A stretch of 64,000 bases of DNA from Streptomyces sp. NBC_00414 (GTDB taxonomy: Bacteria > Actinomycetota > Actinomycetes > Streptomycetales > Streptomycetaceae). The notes below the pieces were generated by a model, which made no database searches, was not told the DNA's origin, and was given only the letters and a program-made list of their open reading frames with translations. Position numbers and translations under genes: made by a program. The stretch lies in the NCBI RefSeq assembly GCF_036038375.1, contig NZ_CP107935.1, positions 1,488,001 to 1,552,000 on the forward strand, in the 5' to 3' direction. Positions 17,592 to 25,934 of this stretch are shown in pieces (the stretch's first letter is position 1; each line of letters starts with the position of its first letter).

Positions 17592-18086
17592 TCAGTGGTA
17601 GGCGTGTACGACGGCGTGCCCCTTGCCGCGGCCGATCATCCACTTGTTGACCGGTGTGGTGATCAGGAAGGCGATGGCGAAGCCACCCAGCAGGGCCGCC
17701 CAGAACAGCGCGTCCGACAGCTGTGCGTCCATCGCACCCGGTGTCAGGGCGACGATGCCGTTGTCGACCAGTTCCATCACCGCGATGGAGACCGTGTCGG
17801 CGGCCAGCGCCACCTTGAGTGCGGCCCTGAGGGTCAGTCCGGCGCGCACCACGGCGAAGAGCGTGAAGGAGTAGCCGAAGACGAAGGCCAGGAAGATCGC
17901 GAGGGCCATGGTGGGCACATTGCCCCACATCAGGGCGGTGCCGATCACCATGCCGAGGATCTCGCCGATGGCGCACCCGGTCAGGCAGTGCAGCGTCGCC
18001 TTCACCGCCGTCGGCCAGGACGCGCCGCCGTGGCCGTGCGCTGTACCGGTGTGGTGCGTGCTGTGGTCCATGCCCTTCATCCCCAT
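17592..18086 (-). CDS. DUF4396 membrane protein with Met/His-rich N-terminus
   Basis: The 164-residue membrane protein begins MGMKGMDHSTHHTGTAHGHG, a Met/His-rich metal-binding-looking tail, and then has four predicted helices, with 'LHCLTGCAIGEILGMVIG' at the first. These are features of DUF4396 proteins, found near copper-handling genes. ATG 18086 is preferred for GGAAG five bases upstream; ATG 18122 would add 12 residues but has no ribosome site. A perfect 21-base CsoR-like palindrome lies 42 bases upstream, so induction by copper is likely. Transport or buffering of copper at the membrane is inferred. Confidence 0.72.
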   Translation of the reverse strand: MGMKGMDHSTHHTGTAHGHGGASWPTAVKATLHCLTGCAIGEILGMVIGTALMWGNVPTMALAIFLAFVFGYSFTLFAVVRAGLTLRAALKVALAADTVSIAVMELVDNGIVALTPGAMDAQLSDALFWAALLGGFAIAFLITTPVNKWMIGRGKGHAVVHAYH

Positions 18087-18127
18087 TCGGCTTCCGGTGC
18101 GGCCGGTGTCGGCCCCACTCATGGAAG

Positions 18128-18148
18128 ATATACCCCTGGGGGGTATAT
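18128..18148. promoter_or_regulatory. CsoR-like copper operator
   Basis: Perfect dyad: arms ATATACCCC and GGGGTATAT around TGG. Its TACCC...GGGTA core resembles operators of the copper-sensing CsoR repressors of actinobacteria. It lies upstream of the DUF4396 gene on one side and far upstream (about 400 bases) of the two-component genes on the other. Confidence 0.75.
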
Positions 18149-18149
18149 T

Positions 18150-18546
18150 GCCAGCTGTCTCGACGGAAGGCGTGCGATGGAGTTCGAGGGCGCGGGCGGA
18201 CCGTGCGGCGCAGTTCGAGGGCGCGGGCGGACCCTGCCGTGGACGGCCGCTGTCCTCCTGGGGCGGGAGGGCAGCGGCCGCGCGCCCGGCCTCGGCCGTC
18301 CGGTCGTCCGCAGAGGGGGACTCGTGCGGTGCCGGACCGTGGCAGGCTCCCCGAACGGCTCCACCGCCGTGCTTCCCACACTGCCGCCGCACGGCGTCCG
18401 GGCCCATCCGGCAGGTGGCCGCCGTCCTCCCGCCGACCGGCTGGAAGCCCTCCGTCGGGCGGCGGGCAGGAGCGCCGCAGGAACTCCCGGGCGCTCTCCC
18501 GCGTGGTACGAATCCTCAAGCGGTCCACGCCGATGGGGGGACGCAC
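18150..18546. other. Non-coding gap with direct repeat and strong hairpin
   Basis: A 397-base stretch without a convincing gene. A 22-base direct repeat beginning AGTTCGAGGGCGCGGGCGG occurs at 18181 and again at 18212. A hairpin with 14-base arms and one mismatch (GGCCGCTGTCCTCC at 18245-18258 with 18266-18279, 7-base loop) follows and could be a terminator or leader structure. No ribosome site or coding signature was seen before the regulator start at 18547. Confidence 0.5.
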
Positions 18547-19212
18547 GTGATTCGCGTACTGGTGGTCGACGACGAAGCGCTGGTCCGCACGGGCTTCGAG
18601 CACATCCTGTCCGCGGCCGACGACATCGAGGTGGTGGCCGCGGTCGCCGGCGGCCAAGCGGTGGCAGCCGCCGAGAAGTTGTGTCCCGACGTGGTGCTGC
18701 TGGACATCCGCATGCCGGACGTGGACGGGCTGACGGTGCTCGACCGGCTGCGGCGGCTGCCGGGGAAGCCGGTGGTGGCCATGCTCACCACGTTCGACAT
18801 GGACGAGTACGTGGCCGCCGCGCTGCGCGCGGGAGCGGCCGGTTTCCTCCTCAAGGACACCGATCCGGTGCAACTGCCGGTGCTGGTACGCAATCTGGCC
18901 GCGGGCGGGGTCGTACTGTCCTCCTCCGTCACCCGCACCGTCGTGCACGGCTACCTCGACAACGGCCCCCAGCACGAGGCGATGCACCGCGTCCAGGCGC
19001 TGACCGACCGGGAACGCGCCGTGCTGGTCCTGATCGCCGAAGGACTGTCCAACGCCGCCATCGGCGCGCGGCTGCACCTGAGCACCGGCACGGTCAAGGA
19101 CCATGTGAGCGCAGTGCTGTCCAAACTGCGGGTCGTCAGCCGCGTCCAGGCCGCCCTGCTGGCCGAACGCGCCGGACTGCTCAGGGCGCCGGAGTCCCGG
19201 GAGGAGCGGTGA
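18547..19212 (+). CDS. NarL/LuxR-family response regulator
   Basis: The 221-residue regulator has a receiver domain with acidic pocket 'VVDDEALV', phosphoacceptor Asp53 in VVLLDIRMPDVDG, the conserved Thr in 'AMLTTFDMDEYV' and Lys in 'GFLLKDTDP'. A C-terminal LuxR-type helix-turn-helix follows ('LTDRERAVLVLIAEGLSNAAI' through 'TVKDHVSAVLSKL'). GTG 18547 opens the receiver domain exactly at its usual first strand. It is translationally coupled to the kinase gene, whose GTG overlaps its stop. It should activate genes when phosphorylated by that kinase; copper or envelope signals are guesses from context. Confidence 0.88.
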   Translation: MIRVLVVDDEALVRTGFEHILSAADDIEVVAAVAGGQAVAAAEKLCPDVVLLDIRMPDVDGLTVLDRLRRLPGKPVVAMLTTFDMDEYVAAALRAGAAGFLLKDTDPVQLPVLVRNLAAGGVVLSSSVTRTVVHGYLDNGPQHEAMHRVQALTDRERAVLVLIAEGLSNAAIGARLHLSTGTVKDHVSAVLSKLRVVSRVQAALLAERAGLLRAPESREER

Positions 19213-20321
19213 GAGCCCGCCGGATACCCGCCCCCGTCCTGGACGCCCTGCTCATCGCGGTCTCCCTGCTGGACATCTGGGTGCACGAGCAGTCCGACGA
19301 ACCGCTGCGCAGAGCCGCCGCCCTGCTGGCCACCGCCGCTCTGACCCTGCGCCGCCACATGCCCCTGCCGGCCTTCCTGCTCTCCCTACCCGCCGCCCTG
19401 GTCACCGACGCGATCTTCGCGCCGCTGGCCGCGCTGTACACGCTGGCCTCGCTCAACCGCCACCGGGTGCTGCTGGTGGCCGGCGCGCTGGCCCTTGCCG
19501 CCTGCGACCTCACCTACTGGCACTGGCCCGACCCGGGGTTCGCCGACTTCTCCGACTCCTCCGACCTAGTCACCGTCACCTACAGCCTGGCCACCGCCAC
19601 GGCGCCGGTCTTCCTCGGCCAGCTGGTCCAGGCCCGCCGTGAACTGTCCCTGCGGCTCGCCGAGATATCCCAGGCCCGCGAGCACGAACGTGAGCTGCTG
19701 GCACAGGGCGTGCTCGCCAAGGAACGCGCCCAGCTGGCCCGGGAGATGCACGACGTGGTCTCCCACCAGGTCAGCCTGATCGCGGTACGCGCCGGAGCCC
19801 TCCAGGTCGCCACCCACGACTCCGCGGCACGCGAGGCCGCCACCACCATCAGGCAGTTGAGCGTGCAGACCCTGGAGGAGCTGCGGCACATGGTCAGCGT
19901 CCTCAGGGCGGCCGGCAGCCGTCCCACCGAGCTGACTCCGCAGCCCTCACTGGCCGATCTGCGGCGGCTGGTCGACACCAGCGGCATCGAGACGGAGCTG
20001 CACACCGACCTGCCCGACGCCCTGCCCGCACCCCTGCAGCGTGCCGTCTACCGCACCGTCCAGGAAGCCCTCACCAACGTCCGCAAGCACGCGCCCGGCG
20101 CCACGGCCGTCATCCGTGTCCGGTACGAGGACGACACCGTGCACGCCGCCGTCGTCAACACGGCGCCCACCCGGCCCGCGCTGCTGCTGCCGGGCGCCCA
20201 CCACGGTCTGGCCGGGCTGCGCCAGCGGGCCGAACTCCTCGGCGGCACCGTCACCGCCGGCCCCGCTCCCGACGGGGGCTACGAACTCCATGTGCGCCTG
20301 CCGCTGCGCCGGACGCCGTGA
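19209..20321 (+). CDS. Sensor histidine kinase, HisKA_3 type
   Basis: A 370-residue membrane kinase. About five N-terminal hydrophobic segments (residues 5-140) have almost no extracellular loop, so sensing is probably within the membrane. A dimerisation helix precedes the phosphoacceptor motif REMHDVVSHQVSLI with His181. The ATPase has 'QEALTNVRKHAPG' (N box) and 'HHGLAGLRQRAELLGG' (G box). It pairs with the regulator whose gene it overlaps by four bases. The signal is unknown; neighbours on both sides have Met/His-rich proteins, so metal stress is possible. Confidence 0.88.
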   Translation: MRARRIPAPVLDALLIAVSLLDIWVHEQSDEPLRRAAALLATAALTLRRHMPLPAFLLSLPAALVTDAIFAPLAALYTLASLNRHRVLLVAGALALAACDLTYWHWPDPGFADFSDSSDLVTVTYSLATATAPVFLGQLVQARRELSLRLAEISQAREHERELLAQGVLAKERAQLAREMHDVVSHQVSLIAVRAGALQVATHDSAAREAATTIRQLSVQTLEELRHMVSVLRAAGSRPTELTPQPSLADLRRLVDTSGIETELHTDLPDALPAPLQRAVYRTVQEALTNVRKHAPGATAVIRVRYEDDTVHAAVVNTAPTRPALLLPGAHHGLAGLRQRAELLGGTVTAGPAPDGGYELHVRLPLRRTP

Positions 20322-20362
20322 CCGGAGCGCGAAAGGACCGGTCGGTGGTGCGCCGGGGCGGA

Positions 20363-20383
20363 GCGGGCACGCTCGATGCCCGC
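20363..20383 (+). terminator. Hairpin after the kinase gene
   Basis: GCGGGCA (20363-20369) pairs with TGCCCGC (20377-20383) across a seven-base loop, 41 bases after the kinase stop. There is no T-run, as is common in Streptomyces terminators. Confidence 0.4.
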
Positions 20384-20400
20384 CCCACCCTTGTGCGGGG

Positions 20401-20480
20401 GTCAGTCCTCACGGCCGGTCAGTCCTTACGGCCGGTCAGTTCTGACGACGCCGGTCAGTTCTTACGGCCGGTCAGTCCTT
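20401..20480. repeat. Short tandem repeats at the 3' end of the DUF305 gene
   Basis: The motif ACGGCCGGTCAGTCCTT recurs four to five times with 17-19 base period and small changes (e.g. GACGCCGGTCAGTTCTT). The last copy covers the stop codon of the DUF305 gene at 20472, so the array grew from, or into, that gene's end. Confidence 0.7.
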
Positions 20481-21110
20481 GCGGAGCTGGTCCATCCGGT
20501 CGATCTCCGCGCTCTGTGCGGTGACGATCCGGCCGGCCAACTTCGTGGCGGGACCGTACGCGCCGTCGGCCCGCTCGGTCTTCGCCATCTCGACCGCTCC
20601 CTCGTGATGCTTGATCATCATCTTCAGGAAGGCTGCGTCGAAGGCCGTGCCCGAGGTGTTCTTCAGCTCGGTCATCTCCTTGTCCGTCATCATCCCGTCC
20701 ATGCCGTGCGCGGAGTGGTCCATGCCGCCGGCGGCGGGCGCTTCCTCACCCCAGGAGGTGAGCCAGCCGGAGAGCGTCCCGATCTCCGGGCCCTGGGCCT
20801 TCTCGATGCCGGCGGCGAGCTTCCTCACCTCTGCCGACCCGGCCCGCCCGTCGGCGAGTGCGGCCATCTCCACGGCCTGGCGGTGGTGGGGGATCATCCC
20901 CTGCGCGAAGGCCACGTCGGCCGCGTTGTGCCCGCCCCGCGACGCCGATGCGGAGCCGGACGCGGTGGCGGTGGCGGTGGTGTCGTGGCCGTTGTGGCCG
21001 GCGGAGCCGGCGCTGTCGCCGTCGCCGCCGCAGGCGGCCAGCACGAGCGCCGCCGCACCCGCGGCGGCGACGGTGGCGGTCCGGCGGACCAGTGAACGTG
21101 TACGGATCAT
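20472..21110 (-). CDS. DUF305 lipoprotein, Met/His-rich
   Basis: The 212-residue precursor has an Arg-containing signal and lipobox LVLAACGG, so it is anchored outside the membrane. The mature protein has the ferritin-like DUF305 four-helix pattern with paired motifs MIPHHRQAVEMA and 'MMIKHHEGAVEMA', and a Met/His-rich insert (GGMDHSAHGMDGMM). These residues suit copper or silver binding. The ATG at 21110 has GAGGAG ten bases upstream; the GTG at 21131 would place the ribosome site inside the gene. It follows the DUF6153 gene by 124 bases on the same strand. Confidence 0.82.
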   Translation of the reverse strand: MIRTRSLVRRTATVAAAGAAALVLAACGGDGDSAGSAGHNGHDTTATATASGSASASRGGHNAADVAFAQGMIPHHRQAVEMAALADGRAGSAEVRKLAAGIEKAQGPEIGTLSGWLTSWGEEAPAAGGMDHSAHGMDGMMTDKEMTELKNTSGTAFDAAFLKMMIKHHEGAVEMAKTERADGAYGPATKLAGRIVTAQSAEIDRMDQLRKD

Positions 21111-21234
21111 GATGGTGCAACTCCTCGACACGCGCCGGCAGAAGGGCGCGCGGTGTCACGGATGGTCGGAGCCTGCGGGGGCACGGCACCTCGCACCGGC
21201 CCGCGCCGGGCACAGGGGTGCCGTGCGGAGGGCT

Positions 21235-21636
21235 CTATATCCGGAGAAGCTGCAGTTCGGACAGGTCGGGCGGCGCCCGGCCCTCGTGCGTCCAGCCGGT
21301 GGCCGACGCGGTGGGGGAAGCGGCGACGGGTACGTCCAGGGCCGCGCCGGCCGGCGCCGGGGGTGTGTACGCGGCACTCGTACCGGCGGCCGCACACGTT
21401 CCGTCCGCGTGGGCGAGGTGACTCCGTCCGCCGTCGGTGTGCGAGCAGCCCGCGTCCGCGTGCGGCACGCTGTCCGCCGCGGTCATCACCATCTCGTGGC
21501 CCGCACCCGCACCCGCGGCCGGCGCCCCGCCGGGTGCCAGCGCGTGCATGCCCAGCACACCGGCCAGCACCGCCAGGACCAGCAGCACGAGCAGCCGCCC
21601 GGCGGGGCGGTCGTCTGCTCGGGTGCTCGCGGTCAC
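21235..21636 (-). CDS. DUF6153-like small membrane/secreted protein
   Basis: The 133-residue protein has one strong N-terminal hydrophobic segment ('LLVLLVLAVLAGVLGMHAL') and an exported His/Cys-containing region (GAGHEMVMTAAD, 'CSHTDGGRSHLAHADGTC'). This matches the small Streptomyces proteins grouped as DUF6153, often found beside DUF305 genes. It starts at GTG 21636, with GAGGG immediately upstream. With the downstream DUF305 lipoprotein it probably forms a two-gene metal-handling unit. The assignment is from overall layout. Confidence 0.65.
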   Translation of the reverse strand: MTASTRADDRPAGRLLVLLVLAVLAGVLGMHALAPGGAPAAGAGAGHEMVMTAADSVPHADAGCSHTDGGRSHLAHADGTCAAAGTSAAYTPPAPAGAALDVPVAASPTASATGWTHEGRAPPDLSELQLLRI

Positions 21637-21680
21637 GCCCTCATCGTAGGGGGCACGCGGTCCGTGACCCGGACGCCCCC

Positions 21681-22706
21681 TCAGCGCGAGGGGAGGCTGG
21701 AACGGCGGACGACCAGTTCCGGCTGGAGCACCACGCGCCGGTGCTTGTGCGAGCCGGGAGCCGCGTCGGCCTCGGTCTCCTCCAGGAGCAGTTCCGCGGC
21801 GAGCGCGCCCATGGTCACGGCGGGCTGGCGCACCGAGGTCAGCGGCACGGCCGCCGCGGCGGCGAACTCGATGTCGTCGTAGCCGACGATCGCGAGGTCG
21901 TCGGGAACGCTCACACCGGCCGCGAACACCGCCTGCAGGACACCGAGGGCGAGCAGGTCGTTGGCGCAGAAGACGGCGGTCGGCCGGTCGGCGAGGCCCA
22001 GGAGCCGGGCTCCCGCGTCGCGGCCCGCGGCCACGTCGAGGCGCTCGGTGGGCAGCTCGCGCAGGCACTCCGGGCCGAGCCCCGCCTCGCCCAGGGCGTT
22101 CAGGGCACCCGTGCGGCGGTCCGTGACCTGGGTGAGCCCGGGCGGCCCGCTCACATACGCGATGGAACGGTGGCCCGCGTCGATCAGGTGCCGTACGGCG
22201 AGTGCGCCGCCCGCCACGTCGTCGACGGACACCGAGCACTCGGTGGTGCCCTCGGCCACCCGGTCGACGAGGACGAAGGGGATGCCGTGCCGGCGGAACG
22301 CCTCTATGTTGCGGCCGGTCGCGTCGGCGGGTGTCAACAGGACGCCCCGTACCCGCTGTTCGGCGAAGAGCGACAGGTAGTCGGCTTCCTCGCCGGCGCT
22401 CTGCGCGCTGTTGCAGACCATCACGCCGAGCCCGGTCTCGCGGGCCGCGCGCTCGGCGCCGCGCGCCACGTCCACGAAGAAGGGGTTGCCCATGTCGAGG
22501 ACGAGCAGGCCCATGATCCGGCTGCGTCCGGCGCGCAGCTGCCGGGCCGACTCGCTGCGGACGTAGCCGAGCCGGTCGATCGCGGAGAGCACCCGGGCGC
22601 GGGTCTCGGAGGCGACCGTGTCAGGGCGGTTGATGACGTTCGAGACCGTGCCGACGGAGACTCCGGCGACGCGGGCGACGTCCTTGATACCCACCGACTG
22701 GGCCAT
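21681..22706 (-). CDS. LacI-family regulator, probable rhamnose repressor
   Basis: A 341-residue LacI-type repressor: helix-turn-helix with hinge at residues 5-60 ('IKDVARVAGVSVGTVSNVIN', then RVLSAIDRLGYVRS) and a periplasmic-binding-type effector domain. GGAGGT lies nine bases before the ATG. It is the last gene of the leftward cluster carrying the BNR enzyme, RhaM and the sugar importer. LacI-type dyads in the rhaI/ABC control region (29518-29529 and 29681-29696) are its likely targets. That it senses rhamnose or a derivative is inferred from position. Confidence 0.82.
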   Translation of the reverse strand: MAQSVGIKDVARVAGVSVGTVSNVINRPDTVASETRARVLSAIDRLGYVRSESARQLRAGRSRIMGLLVLDMGNPFFVDVARGAERAARETGLGVMVCNSAQSAGEEADYLSLFAEQRVRGVLLTPADATGRNIEAFRRHGIPFVLVDRVAEGTTECSVSVDDVAGGALAVRHLIDAGHRSIAYVSGPPGLTQVTDRRTGALNALGEAGLGPECLRELPTERLDVAAGRDAGARLLGLADRPTAVFCANDLLALGVLQAVFAAGVSVPDDLAIVGYDDIEFAAAAAVPLTSVRQPAVTMGALAAELLLEETEADAAPGSHKHRRVVLQPELVVRRSSLPSR

Positions 22707-22784
22707 CAGGCGGTTACCTCCATGGAACGGTGAGTGGTGGGCACGCAGTCACATTACCCGCGTGCCCACCCGGAACGGACTGCG

Positions 22785-24206
22785 TCAGGCGGGCAGGGCG
22801 AAGTCGACGACGCGCAGCGCCGAGGGCGTCGTACCGCTGGACCTGACCTGGTACAGGACGGACAGCACGCCGTCCTGGGCGATCCGCGTCTCGTCGACGA
22901 GGACCTCGCCGAAGGCGTCGAGTCCGCTGCCGTCGAACAGGGTCGTCCAGGTGGTGTGTCCGGAGGCGGCTGACGCGGCGGCGATCCGGCCGAAGGGCAG
23001 GATCGCGTACGCGTTGTCGTACTTGTCGAGGACCAGCCTGGTGCGCTGGCTGGAGTTCAGGGCGAGGGGTATCTCGGTCTTGCTCCAGGTGCCGGTGGCG
23101 GTCCTGCGGACGTGGAAGGCACGGCCGTTCGCCTTCCGGTCGGCGACGTAGTTCGTGGTGCACTGGCCGAAACGGCCGGGCACATAGCTGATGATCGCGT
23201 GCGGGCGGCCCGCGGAGTCGGTGGCCTGGCTCTCCTGGTTCATCAGGGAGTGGTCCGGGTTGAGGGCGTCGATCACCAGGCCGCTGTCGGTGACGGCGAC
23301 CGTGTTCGAGGTGCCGGTGGTACCGACGACCGTGCCCGCGTCGTTGCGCCAGGTGCGGCCGCGGTCGTCCGAGTAGACGTAACCCGTGTCGTGGTTGGTC
23401 AGTCCCCCGCTGCTGCACATCACCGCGTTGTTCTGCTCGCGCCAGGTGAAGAAGGAGTGCAGCCGGCCGTTCCGGTCGTAGTCGATGCCGTGCAGGTACA
23501 TGTTGCGGACGCTGCTGGAGCCGTGCTCGCTCGTGTACGTGCCGGTGGAACCGCTCCATTCACCGAGGGCGGTCCAGGACGTGCCGTTGTACTCGGCGAG
23601 GGCGTTGCGGCCGTTGCCCGAGACCCCGACGCGGTAGCTGAGCTGCAGCTTCCCGTCGGGGGTGGAGACGAATTGCGGGTACGTGAACTGCGAGGTGAGC
23701 GCGAGCCCGTCGAGGGTCGACTGCGGCGCCCCGAACCGGTTCGTGGTCCAGGTCAGGCCCGCCGGGTTGTCCATCAGCCCAGCGACCGACTTCACGTAGG
23801 TGAAGCCGTCGCTGTGGGAGTCCATGTGGAGGTGCAGGCGGCCGTCGGTCTTGGAGACACCCATGGAGATGACGTTGTGGGAGTCGTCGTACCGCAGGGT
23901 GTGTCCGACCTTCACGGTCGACCAGGTGCTCGCGCCGAGCCCCCGGCGGCCGACGACGGCGTTGCGGTCGGCGGTGTACCAGACGGCGTACTGGTGGCCC
24001 TTGTAGGTCAGCAGGGCGTTCTTCTGGAACGAGTTGTTGTTGACCAGGCCGTCGTAGGAGACGAAGAAGATGGCCTGGCTGTCGAGCGTGGTGGTCCCGG
24101 TCCGGGTGACCGAGGGACCGGGGGCCGCCGCCCTGGCGGTACCGGCGAGGGCCGGGGCCGCGACGGTACCGAGCAGGGCGGAGGCCAGCAGGGTGCGTCT
24201 CTTCAT
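22785..24206 (-). CDS. Secreted BNR_4-type beta-propeller, probable rhamnose-polysaccharide enzyme
   Basis: A 473-residue precursor begins MKRRTLLASALLG with cleavage expected after GTARA; the paired Arg suggests Tat export. The mature protein is a seven-bladed-propeller type with 'YSDDRGRTWRNDAG' (Asp-box-like) and conserved 'DSHNVISMGVSKTDGRLHLH'. These fit the BNR_4 family, which includes ulvan lyases (PL24/PL25) and the rhamnosidase family GH145. It sits inside a rhamnose uptake operon, so it probably releases rhamnose or rhamnosyl-uronides from a polysaccharide outside the cell. ATG 24206 has AAGGAG eight bases upstream. Class and substrate are not resolved. Confidence 0.72.
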   Translation of the reverse strand: MKRRTLLASALLGTVAAPALAGTARAAAPGPSVTRTGTTTLDSQAIFFVSYDGLVNNNSFQKNALLTYKGHQYAVWYTADRNAVVGRRGLGASTWSTVKVGHTLRYDDSHNVISMGVSKTDGRLHLHMDSHSDGFTYVKSVAGLMDNPAGLTWTTNRFGAPQSTLDGLALTSQFTYPQFVSTPDGKLQLSYRVGVSGNGRNALAEYNGTSWTALGEWSGSTGTYTSEHGSSSVRNMYLHGIDYDRNGRLHSFFTWREQNNAVMCSSGGLTNHDTGYVYSDDRGRTWRNDAGTVVGTTGTSNTVAVTDSGLVIDALNPDHSLMNQESQATDSAGRPHAIISYVPGRFGQCTTNYVADRKANGRAFHVRRTATGTWSKTEIPLALNSSQRTRLVLDKYDNAYAILPFGRIAAASAASGHTTWTTLFDGSGLDAFGEVLVDETRIAQDGVLSVLYQVRSSGTTPSALRVVDFALPA

Positions 24207-24307
24207 GTTCGGGGCTCCTTGGCGTGTGGGGACGAGGAGGGAACGAGTGGGGAAGAGCACGGTGATCAGGTGGACAGGGTCATCGGACGGACCGGGCCGT
24301 CAGGTGA

Positions 24308-24628
24308 TCAGGCGAGGTGGAAGACCTCGGTGAGCGGTTTCATCGCCTCGTCGGGCCTGGCGCCGTCCAGTGCTTCGAAGAACGGCGCCATCTCGGCCTG
24401 CCAGCGGGCGTTGACCCCGGTGGCCTCCATGCCCGCCTGCGCGGCCGCGAAGTCCTCGGTCTCCAAGTAGCCGACCAGCAGGCCGTCCTCACGAAGGAAG
24501 AGCGAGTAGTTGTGCCAGCCGGTGGCCGAGAGTGCTTCCCGCATCTCGGGCCACACGGTGGCGTGTCTCTCGCGGTACTCGTCGAGCCGGTCCTCGCGGA
24601 CCTTGAGCAGGAAACAGACGCGCTGCAT
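24308..24628 (-). CDS. rhaM: L-rhamnose mutarotase
   Basis: A 106-residue RhaM of the usual length (about 104). It interconverts alpha and beta anomers of L-rhamnose so that the isomerase receives the right form. Visible family features are the ferredoxin-like fold strands 'RVCFLLKVREDRLDEYRERH', the following 'VWPEMREALSATGWHNYSLF' and the tail W-x-AEMAPFFE. It is cytoplasmic and lies between the binding-protein gene and the BNR gene in the leftward cluster. Confidence 0.92.
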   Translation of the reverse strand: MQRVCFLLKVREDRLDEYRERHATVWPEMREALSATGWHNYSLFLREDGLLVGYLETEDFAAAQAGMEATGVNARWQAEMAPFFEALDGARPDEAMKPLTEVFHLA

Positions 24629-24701
24629 GAAGTGCCGCTCCCGGGTCGTGGATGAACCTCCGCGAGCCGAACCACCCGTGCCGGACGGGCGGTTCGGGCT
24701 G

Positions 24702-25787
24702 TCAGAAGTCGAACTGGTCGATGTTCTTGGCGTTGAACACGGTCGGCTTGCCGAGGTTGATCACACCGTCCTTGCCGATGGTGTACTCACCCATGTCGCC
24801 GGCCTTGAAGGTCTCGCCCTCCTTGCCGGTGATCTGGCCGGAGACCAGCGCGACGGAGGTGCGGGCGGCCAGCTCGCCGAGCTTCGCCGGGTCCCACAGC
24901 TCGAAGGCGTCGACGGTGCCGTTCTTGACGTACTTGCGCATGTCGTTCGGGGTGCCGAGGCCGGTCAGCTTGACCTTGCCCTTGTACTTGGAGCCCGACA
25001 GGTACTGGGCGGCGGCCTTGATGCCGACCGTGGTCGGGGAGATGATCCCCTTCAGCTTCGGGTACTCCTGGAGCAGGCCCTGGGTCTGCTGGAAGGACTG
25101 CTGGGCGTCGTCGTTGCCGTAGGCGGTCTTGACGAGCTTGATGTCCTTGTACTTCGGGTCCTTCAGCTCGTCCTTCATGAAGTCGATCCACGTGTTCTGG
25201 TTCGTCGCGGTCTGCGCGGCGGACAGAATCGCGATCTCGCCCTTGTAGTCGATCTGCTCGGCGAGCAACTGCACCTCGGTACGGCCCAGGTCCTCGGCGC
25301 TGGCCTGCGAGACGAAGGCGTTGCGGCAGTCGGTCTTGGTGTCCGAGTCGTAGGTGACGACCTTGATGTCGTTCTTCATGGCCTGCTTGAGCGAGGTGCA
25401 CAGGGCGCCCGGGTCCTGCGCGGACACGGCGATCGCGTCGACCTGCTGCTGGGTGAGCGTGTTGACGTAGGAGACCTGTCCGGCGGTGTCGGTGCCGCTG
25501 TTGGTGCCGACCTCCTTGTACTTCGAGCCCAGTTCGGTGAGGGCCTTCTCGCCGCCCTTGTCGGAGGAGGTGAAGTACGGGTTGTTGACCTGCTTCGGCA
25601 GGAAGCCGACGGTCAGGCCCTTCTTGGTGGCCGCGTTCGGGTCGGCCTTGCCGGCCGCGGCGTTGGAGCCGCCCTCGTCCTTGACGTCGTCCTTGGAGGT
25701 GCCACCACCACAGGCGGTGAGGGCCAGGGCCAGAGAGGTGGTCGCCGCGAGAACCGCACAGGCTCGGCGGAGGGATGACTTGCGCAT
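24702..25787 (-). CDS. rhaS: Rhamnose ABC transporter substrate-binding lipoprotein
   Basis: The 361-residue precursor has a signal with lipobox LALTACGG, so it is tethered outside the membrane. The rest is a type-I sugar-binding protein (family of RbsB), with 'VGFLPKQVNNPYF', 'DAIAVSAQDPGAL' and the rhamnose-binding-protein-like end 'AFELWDPAKLGELA'. It would deliver rhamnose to the two permeases. ATG 25787 has AAGGA at the normal distance. A dispersed repeat separates it from the upstream permease gene by about 150 bases, which may alter relative expression. Confidence 0.88.
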   Translation of the reverse strand: MRKSSLRRACAVLAATTSLALALTACGGGTSKDDVKDEGGSNAAAGKADPNAATKKGLTVGFLPKQVNNPYFTSSDKGGEKALTELGSKYKEVGTNSGTDTAGQVSYVNTLTQQQVDAIAVSAQDPGALCTSLKQAMKNDIKVVTYDSDTKTDCRNAFVSQASAEDLGRTEVQLLAEQIDYKGEIAILSAAQTATNQNTWIDFMKDELKDPKYKDIKLVKTAYGNDDAQQSFQQTQGLLQEYPKLKGIISPTTVGIKAAAQYLSGSKYKGKVKLTGLGTPNDMRKYVKNGTVDAFELWDPAKLGELAARTSVALVSGQITGKEGETFKAGDMGEYTIGKDGVINLGKPTVFNAKNIDQFDF

Positions 25788-25820
25788 GATGGGTCCTTTA
25801 CAAGGGTGGTGAGTACGGTT

Positions 25821-25900
25821 GGGGGCGCCCCGAAGGGGCGCGGGACTGTATTGCTGAGCGGCTCCGCCGCAGGGCGCGACCAGCCACAACGGACCCGCAG
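25821..25900. repeat. Dispersed intergenic repeat, copy B
   Basis: AAGGGGCGCGGGACTGT, a palindromic CGGCTCCGCCGC and GGGCGCGACCAGCCAC follow one another; this is the same element as at 16088-16147 and 30982-31050. It lies between the permease and binding-protein genes of the rhamnose importer. Confidence 0.65.
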
Positions 25901-25934
25901 CCGACGAACGGCCCGACCAGCGGACCTTTACCGC

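Noticed and set aside
18174..18546. N-terminal extension of the response regulator or kinase, or an extra gene, in the long open frames here
   Set aside because: The receiver domain begins normally at GTG 18547, and the upstream frames are low-complexity with repeats and a hairpin.
20401..20480. CRISPR array
   Set aside because: The units are contiguous, 17-19 bases long and have no spacers; no cas genes are nearby.
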